From: DTU015 sp964641455
GTDB taxonomy: Bacteria > Bacillota > Sulfobacillia > Fermentithermobacillales > Fermentithermobacillaceae
Reading direction: 5' to 3'
DNA: 64,000 nucleotides
Assembly: GCA_964641455.1 (NCBI GenBank)
Contig: CAZXLH010000005.1
Location: 1 to 64,000, forward strand
Both the position numbers and the translations under genes were made by a program. This document shows positions 10,301-18,221 of the stretch, in pieces (positions within the stretch are counted from its first letter, which is position 1; each line of letters opens with the position of its first letter). Under the pieces are notes generated by a model. That model did not search any database. It was not told the DNA's origin and was given only the letters and a program-made list of their open reading frames with translations.

Positions 10301-10761
10301 GTGAGGTCAAAATACTTGAAATACTTAAAGATGTTTTTCCAGAGGCACGTACAAGAGCAGTATCCGGTATTTTCGATCTACTGTCAAAAGCGTCTTCGAA
10401 GTACATCGGACAGATGACGGCCGGCAAATATACCAGGATGGAGATATCTGAGGATTTCAGCCCAATGCTTTATTCTGAGGCCCGAGGCAAACCTATTAAT
10501 GGGACAAAGGAGATGCATCTACTATCAGCAGGCACAGCAGATCAGGTGCTCCTTTCAGTGCGTCTTGCTGTTGCGGATCTAATGTCTCAAGGCAAATGCC
10601 CGCCGTTCATCATGGACGATCCTTTTATTCATTTTGATCCGGCTCGGCGCCAAGCAGGTATAAAAGTGCTCCAACAAATTTCCAACACCTATCAGGTGAT
10701 AGTGTTTACTTGCCATGATTATGAGGAAATTCCGGCCCGGCAAAAGTTGAAACTGGCATAG
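7297..10761 (+). CDS. SbcC/YhaN-like SMC-type ATPase
   Basis: A 1154-residue AAA/ABC-type ATPase with long coiled coils, the partner of the upstream phosphoesterase. The nucleotide-binding halves are at the ends: Walker A GPNESGKT at residues 98-105, and near the C-terminus an ABC signature (LLSAGTADQVLLS) and Walker B FIMDDPF around residue 1107. Heptad-rich, Glu/Lys/Leu-rich segments fill residues 250-530 and 750-1000. It has a non-conserved, polar N-terminal extension of about 68 residues before the ATPase domain, and a non-coiled hinge region (about 545-730) without an obvious CxxC zinc hook. The first ATG overlaps the upstream stop. Function in double-strand-end processing is inferred from the family. 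Confidence 0.87.
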   Translation: MSNIQNYKALHGENPKTQRKPGISNVESLSGGHYHSKDSHDEYPVSSVERGSSAGNNGLHNQTAKDGFIRIKRIRMVGFRSFEDYTLDFPPGLVFVCGPNESGKTGIMKAIQLGLFTDAGTSRKDVRRLTRWGSDQGFRIELVLENQDGQWEIIKDFDTGRNMLSKPDGARVRDKHRILEVIAGLLGIPKEGAEAAYISSVCVLQDELATGGEDLKKLIENRVVGGGVDVIKLADDADKKIRELRAGRMGGVYQGELTRASNRVSEFEKKLDDLKAKVNQGQEARTRVLELTQLEEELSKQVIVLDETLKKAKIHAQAQDIVERESRELKSISDQKQDLEAFKKKLAEIEPEIQALSEAKKKLDEQVARKHRLDEIERDIVKAREERARLGELCKKAESMLQEAETLERKVKSLVLIVPEKVERAVELSRRLSHHNQDLLNARGVYAKLQEDISTHMEIIKAKSEEKSRLSTLLEIREQYELANSISAYIQGIEFAIGQYEGNRRKLAALVPVSESDVKEAESLSREISAMSKVPAGLNLEICTASGVKGQMGIDESPGTHIEPGSARFSARKRIRVNIPQVLDMQVNTTDAKPFFDKMGQAQAKLSQILQRYNVKSVEALLAVFAQYQSVESQVSHSYERLANLVAAIDVARFEALVEEPSGSEGAAIRLVAKGLPGDCAGDNFIDSPLSKQANCVESEYGLPRKAQESCKESFTVAQNILDTFRLQLGELKPMVSQSLADLDMTLEELKEQQVLQIEEKLQGVKRRLQDEAQSMAKLKGSVDSLELEKREAAVQSIADSIDALVREAGCVSLEDMVAKRDELLFLKGAVQDRKSRAGDLLGDKNIEELHKEIDGANEKITALEEEKSRIFAKGPLTGNLEEQLHKAEQGLKNKETKRERLIGRISAVNLEALNNKQIDIIGRLVPAQEQLQKTRPYKMLPTEVVEKERELDEKRNLLDRLNKDKAVAKATVQIVTEGAEDIAGATEELDDAKRYLAHIEREVKILEILKDVFPEARTRAVSGIFDLLSKASSKYIGQMTAGKYTRMEISEDFSPMLYSEARGKPINGTKEMHLLSAGTADQVLLSVRLAVADLMSQGKCPPFIMDDPFIHFDPARRQAGIKVLQQISNTYQVIVFTCHDYEEIPARQKLKLA

Positions 10762-11441
10762 CAGTTTTTGTGGCAAGCCGGCAGCAGTCATGTATTTGAC
10801 AAATGTGCAATAGTTGTAGTTAGACTTGTTACGGTATCGTAGTTCTATTAATGCACTATACGTATAGCTAGACTGATTACGGGTAGTCGCTGTTCCCATC
10901 AATACAGGCTCACCATGCCCATTAAGGCTTGGCAAAAATGCTACCCGAACTACTTAGATTTATGCTGTATACAATTTGCAAAATTTAAGTATTTATTATG
11001 TTTCGCGGCAATATCCTCTTACAAAAATCTGTCAACTACGATTCCGGGAAAGATATATCAATATTGCCCGCATGCCTGATAATCAAGCGCCGGCGTCTTT
11101 AAGGCGTTGGAAATAGATTTTATTTCATAGAATATACAAAAAATCAAAAATTCTTCGGGTTTCAAATTAAATTGGGAGGAATTTGGACTTTTGATGCCGA
11201 AAGAGCATAACAGGCTAATACCGGTAATAACAACCAAGGCATAACCATGCAACATACAATATGTCCAGAAAGGGGATGACTTAGTTCGTCCTGGAACTAC
11301 CTAAGTTCTTAGGGCAATGACAGATACAGTACTTCGTTCGCGAGCGGATCCCTTAGGAAGTAGGCTAACTCGTCTCATTGGCTTAATGACAAAGCGGGTT
11401 TAAAGATTGTTCAGACTGACTATTCCAAAGGGAGTGATCAC
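10762..11441. other. Intergenic stretch with weak direct repeat
   Basis: About 680 bases, AT-rich, no convincing gene. Between 10824 and 10905 two blocks (TAGACTTGTTACGG... and TAGACTGATTACGG...) align imperfectly over roughly 33 bases. A TTGACA at 10796 lacks a good -10. No terminator with a clear U-tract was found after the ATPase gene. Confidence 0.4.
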
Positions 11442-13067
11442 TTGGGAACCAAACTAAACAAAATCCTCATTACCGGAGGCAAAGTTATTGACGGCTCAGG
11501 TAATCCATGGTTTTCTTCTGATGTCCTTATTGAAGAGGACACTATCTCTCGGGTATATCCAGGCATTGGAGAAAAGATCGGGCAAGATCTTAGCTCCGAA
11601 TATCAGATAATTGATGCTACAGATAAAATTGTATGTCCTGGCTTCATAGATATTCACGGCCATTCCGATGTTGAGGTTTATATTGACGGAACTGCCCGAA
11701 GTTCAGTAATGCAGGGTATTACCACTGAGATTGTAGGAAATTGCGGTGATTCTGCATTCCCCCTGGTAGGCCTGTTTCCTGAGAGATTTCGAAAAACTAT
11801 ATTTGAATTGTATGAGTGGACTGATGAGCTTCCCTGGGTTACCTTTGACGAATATTTGGATGCAATAAGTTCTCAGGGAATTTCAATCAATATTGGCGGA
11901 TTGGTTGGACATGCATCAATTAGGACTGCAGTCTCAGGCTATGCTGATTGTGATCTCAGTTCAAGCGAGTTTCAGCAGTGTGAGCATTTGCTGAGGGAAG
12001 CTTTGGAGCAAGGCGCCTTTGGTATGTCTTTGGGCCTTTACTATGCGCCCGGCAGTTACGCTCAGACCGGTGAGGTCGTCGAGTTTGCCAAAGCAGTTGC
12101 AGATTACCATGGCCTTGTCACATGCCACTTAAGAGATGAATCTGACTATAACATCGGCCTTCTGGCTGGATTACATGAGATGCTCACTGTGGCCAGGGAA
12201 AGCGGTGCCAGGGTTGAGATTTCACACATGAAATGTGTAGGGCCCGCAACGTGGGGATTGGCTGGTGTGCTTGTAAAAACCGTTGAGGATGCCAGAAAAA
12301 GAGGATTTGATGTTGCAGCAGATCAATACCCTTATGTAGCGGCGTGTTCGAGTATCATTGGCTCTCTGATTCCGCGATGGGCTCAAGCCGGTTCCAGACA
12401 GGATTTTTCCGACAGGCTTAAGGATCCGCATCTGCGTCAAAAGATACAAAAAGAAGTTGTTCAGAACCTTGGCCGGCGGGGCGGGCCTGAGAGATTGGTC
12501 ATTGGACGGTATCCGCCTGAGCCAAAATACAGCGGGAAATCAATAGCGGAAATTTCAAATATGGTTGGCTTCAATGCGGCTGAAACAACTTTAAAACTTG
12601 TAGAACTGTTTAATCCTCAACTAGTCACTTTTTCTATGAAAGAAGAGGATCTTCAGGCAATAATGAAAGCTCCGTTTGTAATGGTTGCCTCTGATGGGCG
12701 TGCGCTGAGGCCGGAAGGGGTCTTATCATCGGGGCCGCCGCATCCCAGAAGTTTTGGCACTTTTCCAAGGGTTATCTCAAAATACGCTTTGAGCGGCCAG
12801 GTAATTACCATTGAAGATGCTCTGAGGAAAATGACATCTATGCCGGCAGAGCGCTTGCACATTAAAGACAGAGGATACGTAAAACCAGGTTTTAAAGCAG
12901 ATATTGTAGTGTTTGATCCGGTTACGATTAAAGATAATGCTACTTTTGATTCGCCTCGATTATATCCTTCCGGAATAGATTATGTCCTTGTCAATGGCCG
13001 ACCCGTTGTGGCTGAAGGTGAACATACAGGAGCTAAACCAGGCAAAGCATTGCGTCATTGCATATAG
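11442..13067 (+). CDS. N-acyl-D-amino-acid deacylase (D-aminoacylase), copy 1
   Basis: A 541-residue amidohydrolase-superfamily enzyme predicted to hydrolyse N-acyl-D-amino acids to D-amino acid plus carboxylate. Visible hallmarks: a small N-terminal beta domain (GGKVIDGSGNPWF), the HGHSD motif at residues 72-76, the EIVGNCG motif with the metal-ligand cysteine at 101, CHLRDE (His229), EISHMK (His262), DQYPY, and a late VASDGRAL motif carrying the catalytic aspartate. The C-terminus returns to the beta domain with GFKADIVVFDP and IDYVLVNGRPVV. The TTG start follows AAAGGGAG. It begins an operon with the four membrane genes that follow and is paralogous to the gene at 16337; both products are 541 residues long. 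Confidence 0.9.
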   Translation: MGTKLNKILITGGKVIDGSGNPWFSSDVLIEEDTISRVYPGIGEKIGQDLSSEYQIIDATDKIVCPGFIDIHGHSDVEVYIDGTARSSVMQGITTEIVGNCGDSAFPLVGLFPERFRKTIFELYEWTDELPWVTFDEYLDAISSQGISINIGGLVGHASIRTAVSGYADCDLSSSEFQQCEHLLREALEQGAFGMSLGLYYAPGSYAQTGEVVEFAKAVADYHGLVTCHLRDESDYNIGLLAGLHEMLTVARESGARVEISHMKCVGPATWGLAGVLVKTVEDARKRGFDVAADQYPYVAACSSIIGSLIPRWAQAGSRQDFSDRLKDPHLRQKIQKEVVQNLGRRGGPERLVIGRYPPEPKYSGKSIAEISNMVGFNAAETTLKLVELFNPQLVTFSMKEEDLQAIMKAPFVMVASDGRALRPEGVLSSGPPHPRSFGTFPRVISKYALSGQVITIEDALRKMTSMPAERLHIKDRGYVKPGFKADIVVFDPVTIKDNATFDSPRLYPSGIDYVLVNGRPVVAEGEHTGAKPGKALRHCI

Positions 13068-13161
13068 GAGGTGAAAGGTATTATTTGGTGTGTCGGATGG
13101 ATAGTCAGTGAAGTCAAATGTTTGTCTGCATATGGCGAAATCCAAGGAGGTGCATGCAAAG

Positions 13162-13938
13162 GTGTTGGTTGAAGGTAGGTTTTTCGAGTTGTTATATTTG
13201 CTGATTATCGGATTTACCGTGTTTCATTACAGCAGGGAGGCTAAGAGAGGCAAGATTCCCAACATTGCAAGGTTGCCCGCGCTTGATGCGGTGGATGAGG
13301 CTGTTGGTAGATGCGCTGAAATGGGGAAACCCTTGTTCTATACAGTAGGCAGCAGTGAGATTACCGATGCCAGTACTGCTCAGACCATAGCAGGGCTTAA
13401 CTTGATGAAACACGTAGCCACGCTTGCAGCTCAGTACGATGTGCCTATGTGGGTGGTCAACAGGTATGGAAGCACTCACGTTGTAGCGCATGATGTGGTT
13501 AAGCAAGGTTATCTTGAAGCAGGAAGGCCGGAAGAGTTCAAACCTGAACAAGTGCTATTCTTGTCTTCTGAACAGTTTGCTTATGCGGCCGGTTGCGCAG
13601 GGATTATGCATCGCGAGCAGGTTGGTGCCGTGTTTCTTGTAGGGCAATTCATGGCTGAATCCCTATACCTGGCTGAGTCGGCAGCATCCCTGGATGCTAT
13701 CTCTATTGCCGGTACTGCCAGGGCCACCCAACTTCATTTCTTCGTTGCAGCATGTGACTATACTCTCATTGCTGAAGAGATTTTCGTGATTTCAGCCTAT
13801 CTTACTCAAGATCCTGGCCAGTTGGGAATGGTCAGGGGAGGCGACGTAGCAAAGCTAATTGCGTGCCTTCTCATTACTGTCGGTGCTCTGTCTGCTACGT
13901 TTGGACAAGATATTATCGGTTCAATCATAACCAAGTAG
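13162..13938 (+). CDS. Membrane-anchored protein, DUF6754-like (cassette gene 1)
   Basis: A 258-residue protein with an N-terminal transmembrane helix (residues about 6-22), a soluble domain and a C-terminal transmembrane helix (about 228-252). The soluble part begins with IARLPALDAVDEAVGRCAEMGKP and contains a conserved-looking AGLNLMKHVATLAAQYDVP segment; this resembles the family I know as DUF6754, for which no function is established. I chose the GTG at 13162, downstream of AAGGAGG; ATGs at 13108 and 13132 are in frame but lack as good a site. First gene of a four-gene membrane cassette. Family name is from memory and should be treated as tentative. Confidence 0.65.
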   Translation: MLVEGRFFELLYLLIIGFTVFHYSREAKRGKIPNIARLPALDAVDEAVGRCAEMGKPLFYTVGSSEITDASTAQTIAGLNLMKHVATLAAQYDVPMWVVNRYGSTHVVAHDVVKQGYLEAGRPEEFKPEQVLFLSSEQFAYAAGCAGIMHREQVGAVFLVGQFMAESLYLAESAASLDAISIAGTARATQLHFFVAACDYTLIAEEIFVISAYLTQDPGQLGMVRGGDVAKLIACLLITVGALSATFGQDIIGSIITK

Positions 13939-13957
13939 TGTGAGGTGAGAAGACATT

Positions 13958-14584
13958 ATGCGTAAAGAGTTGCCTGTAGCCATAGCGTGTATATGTGGTT
14001 TTACGATAATCATAGCTCACTTTTTCAACATAGCGCCTATCAAAACGTTTGCGGCATATTTGCAGGATTGGGGAATTGTGGTTGCTGCATTCGCAATTGT
14101 AGTCAGTGCGCTAAACCTTATGGTAGTGCATGTCAAGAGGATATCACATCCCAAAGATGATTCATGGAAAAAAGTCAACAGTGGAATAATTATTGCGTTG
14201 TTTGTTGTTACTTCAATTACGGGTTTGATAAGCAGGGAAAACCAAGCATTTACGTGGCTGTTCGACAGGGTGATGTTGCCTTTGGGAGTTACCTTTGTGT
14301 CAATGAATATGTTTTACCTTGTAACTGCTGCATACAGAGCATTTAGGGCTCAGTCATTCGAAGCTACCCTGCTGTTGGGAGCAGGCATAATTGTTTTGCT
14401 AGGCAATGCTCCGGTTGTAGAGGCAAATGTCGGTTGGTTTGCCAAGGCAGCCAGCTGGATTATGGAAGCCCCTAACATGGCGGCACAGCGCGGCCTTATG
14501 ATAGGAGCTGCAATTGGAGCCATTCAAACTGGATTAAGAGTTATATGCGGTATAGACAGAAGCTACTCAGGCACAGGCGTTTGA
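13958..14584 (+). CDS. Polytopic membrane protein of unknown family (cassette gene 2)
   Basis: A 208-residue protein with about six predicted transmembrane helices (near residues 5-24, 33-54, 70-88, 100-125, 130-150 and 180-200) and a basic cytoplasmic-type loop (VKRISHPKDDSWKK) after the second helix. I do not recognise the family by name. It starts 20 bases after the previous gene, with GAGGTGAG upstream of the ATG, and the next gene follows 34 bases later, so it is almost certainly cotranscribed. It could be a scaffold or channel-forming subunit of the complex with its neighbours; that is inference from gene order only. Confidence 0.7.
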   Translation: MRKELPVAIACICGFTIIIAHFFNIAPIKTFAAYLQDWGIVVAAFAIVVSALNLMVVHVKRISHPKDDSWKKVNSGIIIALFVVTSITGLISRENQAFTWLFDRVMLPLGVTFVSMNMFYLVTAAYRAFRAQSFEATLLLGAGIIVLLGNAPVVEANVGWFAKAASWIMEAPNMAAQRGLMIGAAIGAIQTGLRVICGIDRSYSGTGV

Positions 14585-14617
14585 TTGCGTGAGTGTTAAG
14601 GTAAGGAGGGTTTTTTT

Positions 14618-15457
14618 GTGGGGGCAACACCTACCGGTAACAAAAGCAAGAAAGGGCTCAATAGGCAGTTTGTCTATCTATTGACGATTTTGGTGATTCT
14701 TTTTCCCCTGGTTCGCCCTATTGGAATGCCTATTACCGTGACCCGCTGGGTTGAGCAAGGTTTTAATGAGATAGACAGCTTGAACCCAGGGGACAAAGTT
14801 CTTATAACGTTTGACTATTCAGCGTCAGGAGCGGCTGATATTCACCCGGCTGCAGAGGCAATTTTCAAGCACCTCATGGATAAAGACATTAAAGTAATTA
14901 CAGTATCTTTTGTAGCCGAAGGTGCACGGTTTCCAGGAATACTCATGTCTGAATGGGAAGAGCATGGGAAAGTTTACGGCGAAGATTTTGTGCACCTGGG
15001 TTTTCTATCTGGCCATGAAACCGCTTTGGCCGCTTTGTTTGCAGATATCCCGGGAACATGTCCTGTAGATTCACGAAATAAGCCAGTTGATTCGTATTCG
15101 ATAATGGATGGAATAAAAACAGTAGGAGATATGGACATGTTCATAGGTATGTCCGGTGGAAACCCTGGTCCTCAGCAATATGTTCGACAGATGGAGCCAT
15201 ATAAAGATGTAAGAATTGTCACCGCCGTTACAGCGGTTATTGCTCCGACTATTGAGCCTTACATGGCTTCCGGCCAGATTGTTGGCCTTATAGGTGGCTT
15301 AAAAGGAGCTGCTGAATACGAAACAGTTATGGAATACCAGGGCAAAGCAACTGCGAACATGGATGCACAGTCTTTTGCCCACTTGCTGGTCATTGGCTTT
15401 ATCATTGCAGGCAACATCAGTTATTTTGCTACACGAAAGCAAAATGATAAGAAATAA
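14618..15457 (+). CDS. Membrane-anchored protein with extracytoplasmic or cytoplasmic domain (cassette gene 3)
   Basis: A 279-residue protein with the same architecture as cassette gene 1: one transmembrane helix near the N-terminus (residues about 18-36), a soluble alpha/beta domain, and a C-terminal helix (about 252-270). The soluble part starts GFNEIDSLNPGDKVLITFDYSASG, a pattern that reads like the first strand and loop of a Rossmann-like fold, and includes EMFIG-type MDMFIGMSGGNPGPQQYV and a glycine-rich GQIVGLIGGLKGA end. No catalytic motif is evident. The GTG start follows AAGGAGGG. I do not know the family's function; the paired architecture with gene 1 suggests they may dimerise or face each other in one complex. 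Confidence 0.7.
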   Translation: MGATPTGNKSKKGLNRQFVYLLTILVILFPLVRPIGMPITVTRWVEQGFNEIDSLNPGDKVLITFDYSASGAADIHPAAEAIFKHLMDKDIKVITVSFVAEGARFPGILMSEWEEHGKVYGEDFVHLGFLSGHETALAALFADIPGTCPVDSRNKPVDSYSIMDGIKTVGDMDMFIGMSGGNPGPQQYVRQMEPYKDVRIVTAVTAVIAPTIEPYMASGQIVGLIGGLKGAAEYETVMEYQGKATANMDAQSFAHLLVIGFIIAGNISYFATRKQNDKK

Positions 15458-15477
15458 AGCGTATAGGAGGGTTTTGG

Positions 15478-16089
15478 ATGTCAAGTGATATTGGTATATG
15501 GATCTCAGCTTTGTTATCCCTAGCCGCCCTATCTTTCCTATACAGAGAGAATAAATTCTATAACATTGCAGAGAGTGTTTTCATAGGAGTCGGAACAGGA
15601 TATGCATTTGTTATGGCGTGGTCTAATATCAACCTAAAGGGGTTTCAACAGCTTGCTGAAGGTGACATTCTTACAGTAATTCCCTTGTTGCTGGGACTGT
15701 GCCTGTTTGGAAAGATGTCTCCGTCAACAGCATGGTTAGGACGGTACCCTGCGGCGATGTTAATGGGCATGGGTTCTGCCATTGCTATACGTGGAGCTGT
15801 GCAGTCAGAACTTGTGCGTCAGATAGCAGCCACTTGCGTTCCGCTCAATAGCATAAAAAATATCATAGTTGTAACAGGAACTATAGCTACCTTGAGTTAC
15901 TTTTTGTTTTCCATGAAAGACACAGGTTCAAAGGCTTCATCTGGGCTTAAGGTTCTCTCTCGGTATGGACGATATGTAATGATGATCTCTTTCGGCGCAG
16001 CGTTTGCCAATGCGACTATGCAGCGATGTGCACAGCTAATAGATAGATTGAGGTTTCTTTTCGGAGATTGGATTTACCTAATCCGTTGA
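15478..16089 (+). CDS. Polytopic membrane protein of unknown family (cassette gene 4)
   Basis: A 203-residue protein with about five hydrophobic helices (near residues 5-21, 31-50, 65-80, 95-110, 130-146) and an amphipathic C-terminal end. The N-terminal loop LYRENKFYNIAESVFIGVGTGYAF looks strongly conserved (an EN.FY..AE pattern following the first helix). Start ATG follows ATAGGAGGG; 20 bases separate it from gene 3. No known function. Together with genes 1-3 it forms a 2+2 set of two anchored soluble proteins and two multi-helix proteins. Confidence 0.7.
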   Translation: MSSDIGIWISALLSLAALSFLYRENKFYNIAESVFIGVGTGYAFVMAWSNINLKGFQQLAEGDILTVIPLLLGLCLFGKMSPSTAWLGRYPAAMLMGMGSAIAIRGAVQSELVRQIAATCVPLNSIKNIIVVTGTIATLSYFLFSMKDTGSKASSGLKVLSRYGRYVMMISFGAAFANATMQRCAQLIDRLRFLFGDWIYLIR

Positions 16090-16156
16090 TTTTGCCCGAT
16101 GCGTTTGCTGAATTGTTTTAGGCTAAAGCGTAGTGGAAAAACAGGAGGAAAGCATA

Positions 16157-16222
16157 TTGGGACAAGGGATGCTCTTAAGAGCAACCCTTGTCTTTGGAAT
16201 TGTGCTTGTGTACTTGCTTTGA
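16157..16222 (+). CDS. Possible 21-residue single-helix membrane micropeptide
   Basis: A TTG codon seven bases after AGGAGGA opens a 21-codon frame whose product is almost entirely one hydrophobic segment (LLRATLVFGIVLVYLL). It directly follows the four membrane genes. The first half of the frame coincides with a long near-perfect inverted repeat (16161-16192), so the sequence may instead be constrained as a terminator-like hairpin. Both readings are compatible; conservation would decide. Confidence 0.3.
   Translation: MGQGMLLRATLVFGIVLVYLL
16161..16192 (+). terminator. 32-nt inverted repeat, probable operon-end hairpin
   Basis: GACAAGGG at 16161-16168 pairs with CCCTTGTC at 16185-16192, and the inner TGCTCTTAAGAGCA is itself palindromic; only one A-A mismatch interrupts a 15-base stem with a TTAA loop. 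It is followed by TTTGG, a poor U-tract. Other hairpins in this window also have short U-tracts, so it probably ends the 11442-16089 operon. Confidence 0.5.
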
Positions 16223-16336
16223 GATAACCAGAGATCTATGGCCATGAGCGAGGGCGGCCTGAGATAAACAAATATTTTTAAGAAGGCGCGTGCCCTATGT
16301 GTGGGTTTAAGAATGTTTCAGCCAGGGAGGTTGTGG

Positions 16337-17962
16337 ATGATGTTTGACTTAGTAATAAAAAACGGAGAAGTAATCGATGGAACAGGTAAGCAACCTTTTA
16401 AAGCAGACATAGGCATCAAAAACGGCCATATAGCGGCAATTGCCCCTTTGCACCAACAAGGTTATCCGACGATAGATGCACAGGGTTTGGTTGTATGCCC
16501 TGGATTTGTTGACTTACATTCTCATTCCGATTTCACTCTCTTTGTGAACAGGCGAGGCGAAAGCAAGATAAGACAAGGGATTACAACTGAGATTGTGGGA
16601 AATTGCGGTTTTACCGCTGCGCCTGTGACACAAGAGCATTTTTATGACTTGCTTCAATACCTGGCCAATACCGTGATTTTGAGCAATGAAGAAAAGGAGA
16701 AGTGGAAGTGGGCTTCGCAGGCTGATTTTCTGGAGGAGATCCAAGGCGAAGGGTTTTCGTTTAATGTTGCTGCTTTAGTAGGACATGGCACAATTAGGGT
16801 GGCGGTTATGGGTTTTGATAAGGCGGAACCTACCGCAGATACCATGAATAAGATGCTAAGACTCTTGGAAACAGAAATGGATAGAGGGCTTTTTGGATTA
16901 TCAACAGGCCTTCAGTATGAGCCGTGCTTGTATGCGGACACCAATGAATTAGCTGAATTGGCTAGGGTTGTCCAAAAACATGGTGGCATATTTGCCGTTC
17001 ACCTTGAAGACGAAGGCAAGGATGTTTTGTGTTGTATTTCCCAGGCCATTGAGGTAGCCGAGAAATCCGGTGTTTCCCTTGAGGTTTCTCATTTGAAAGC
17101 TGCTTTCCGTTCTAACTGGGGCAAGATTGATACTGTGCTAAAGACTATAGATGATGCCAAGCAATCTGGCATCGACATCGATTTTGATGTATATCCATAC
17201 ACAGCTTATGGGAGCGGCCTTATAGATTTAATGCCGCCCTGGGTTCGGGAACAAGGCGCAGGTAAGATGGTCGATATGCTTAAGGATAGTTCAACGCGAG
17301 CCAGGGTGTTAAGTGAAATGGAAGGCCAAACAGAAGAGTGGGAGAACCCTGGCCATGGCTGTGGGTGGGACAATGTAAGAATAGCAATGTTGAAAACCGA
17401 TGATAACCGGAAGTATGAAGGGATGACTGTTGAGCAAGTAGCCGGTGATATGGGATTGACGCCTGAGGAAGCTGCCATAAGGCTCATAATAGAAGAAGAG
17501 GCGGCTATTAAGGCCATCTACTTTGCCATGTGCGAAGAGGACCTGGAGACCATAATGAGGCATCCCGGTGCAATCTTCTGTACAGATGGCAGGGCGGTAG
17601 CGCCTTACGGCCCCTTGGGGCGAGGCTTGGTACATCCAAGGTATTACGGTACTTATCCTCGAATACTTGGTAGGTATGTAAGAGAGAGGAATGTTATCTC
17701 TATAGAAGAAGCCATCATGAAGATGACCTATTTGCCTGCCAAGAAGGTTGGTCTAAATAGCAGGGGGCTGCTACGGGAAGGGTATTGGGCAGACATAACC
17801 ATCTTTGATAAAGACAAGGTGCTGGACCTGTCAACATTTGACAAGCCTCATCAATATCCAAGGGGTATTGAATATGTGTTGGTAAATGGCTGGGTTGTTA
17901 TTGAAAAAGGGGAGCATACAGGTAAATTACCCGGGCGAGTCCTAAGAAGGGGAGAAGCGTAG
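16337..17962 (+). CDS. N-acyl-D-amino-acid deacylase (D-aminoacylase), copy 2
   Basis: A 541-residue paralogue of the gene at 11442 and a predicted D-aminoacylase. Motifs in order: KNGEVIDGTG in the N-terminal beta domain, VDLHSHSDF (metal-binding HxHSD), EIVGNCGF with the ligand cysteine, VHLEDEG, EVSHLKA, VYPYTAYG, FCTDGRAV with the catalytic aspartate, and WADITIFDKDKV plus IEYVLVNGWVVI at the C-terminal return strand. ATG ATG at 16337 sits six bases after GGGAGG; an in-frame ATG at 16301 gives a 12-residue extension without family character. It differs from copy 1 in the loops around the active site (LEDEG versus LRDES), suggesting a different acyl or amino acid preference. Confidence 0.9.
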   Translation: MMFDLVIKNGEVIDGTGKQPFKADIGIKNGHIAAIAPLHQQGYPTIDAQGLVVCPGFVDLHSHSDFTLFVNRRGESKIRQGITTEIVGNCGFTAAPVTQEHFYDLLQYLANTVILSNEEKEKWKWASQADFLEEIQGEGFSFNVAALVGHGTIRVAVMGFDKAEPTADTMNKMLRLLETEMDRGLFGLSTGLQYEPCLYADTNELAELARVVQKHGGIFAVHLEDEGKDVLCCISQAIEVAEKSGVSLEVSHLKAAFRSNWGKIDTVLKTIDDAKQSGIDIDFDVYPYTAYGSGLIDLMPPWVREQGAGKMVDMLKDSSTRARVLSEMEGQTEEWENPGHGCGWDNVRIAMLKTDDNRKYEGMTVEQVAGDMGLTPEEAAIRLIIEEEAAIKAIYFAMCEEDLETIMRHPGAIFCTDGRAVAPYGPLGRGLVHPRYYGTYPRILGRYVRERNVISIEEAIMKMTYLPAKKVGLNSRGLLREGYWADITIFDKDKVLDLSTFDKPHQYPRGIEYVLVNGWVVIEKGEHTGKLPGRVLRRGEA

Positions 17963-18221
17963 CTTACTTCCTCCGGAAAACACCCAAAACGCCTTATAAG
18001 GACGCCCAATTTTCGGCAGTTTACCTTCGGCGGATTTTGTCGAATTCTTGGTAATAGCATTGCGCTCCACTTACGGGAACGCCTACCGACCGGTTTTGGT
18101 TCAAAAGCCTGTGCCCAGTGGCTGGGTGGCTAAGTATTTCGCTGAACAGGACATATGGGTATGTTCCCAAAGTGTGCTAGAATGAATTGCAGGTGAAGCA
18201 TCTGTAATAGGAGGATAGTTA

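Noticed and set aside
10796..10830. Promoter with TTGACA downstream of the SMC-like gene
   Set aside because: No acceptable -10 hexamer at 16-18 bases and no gene to drive within 600 bases.
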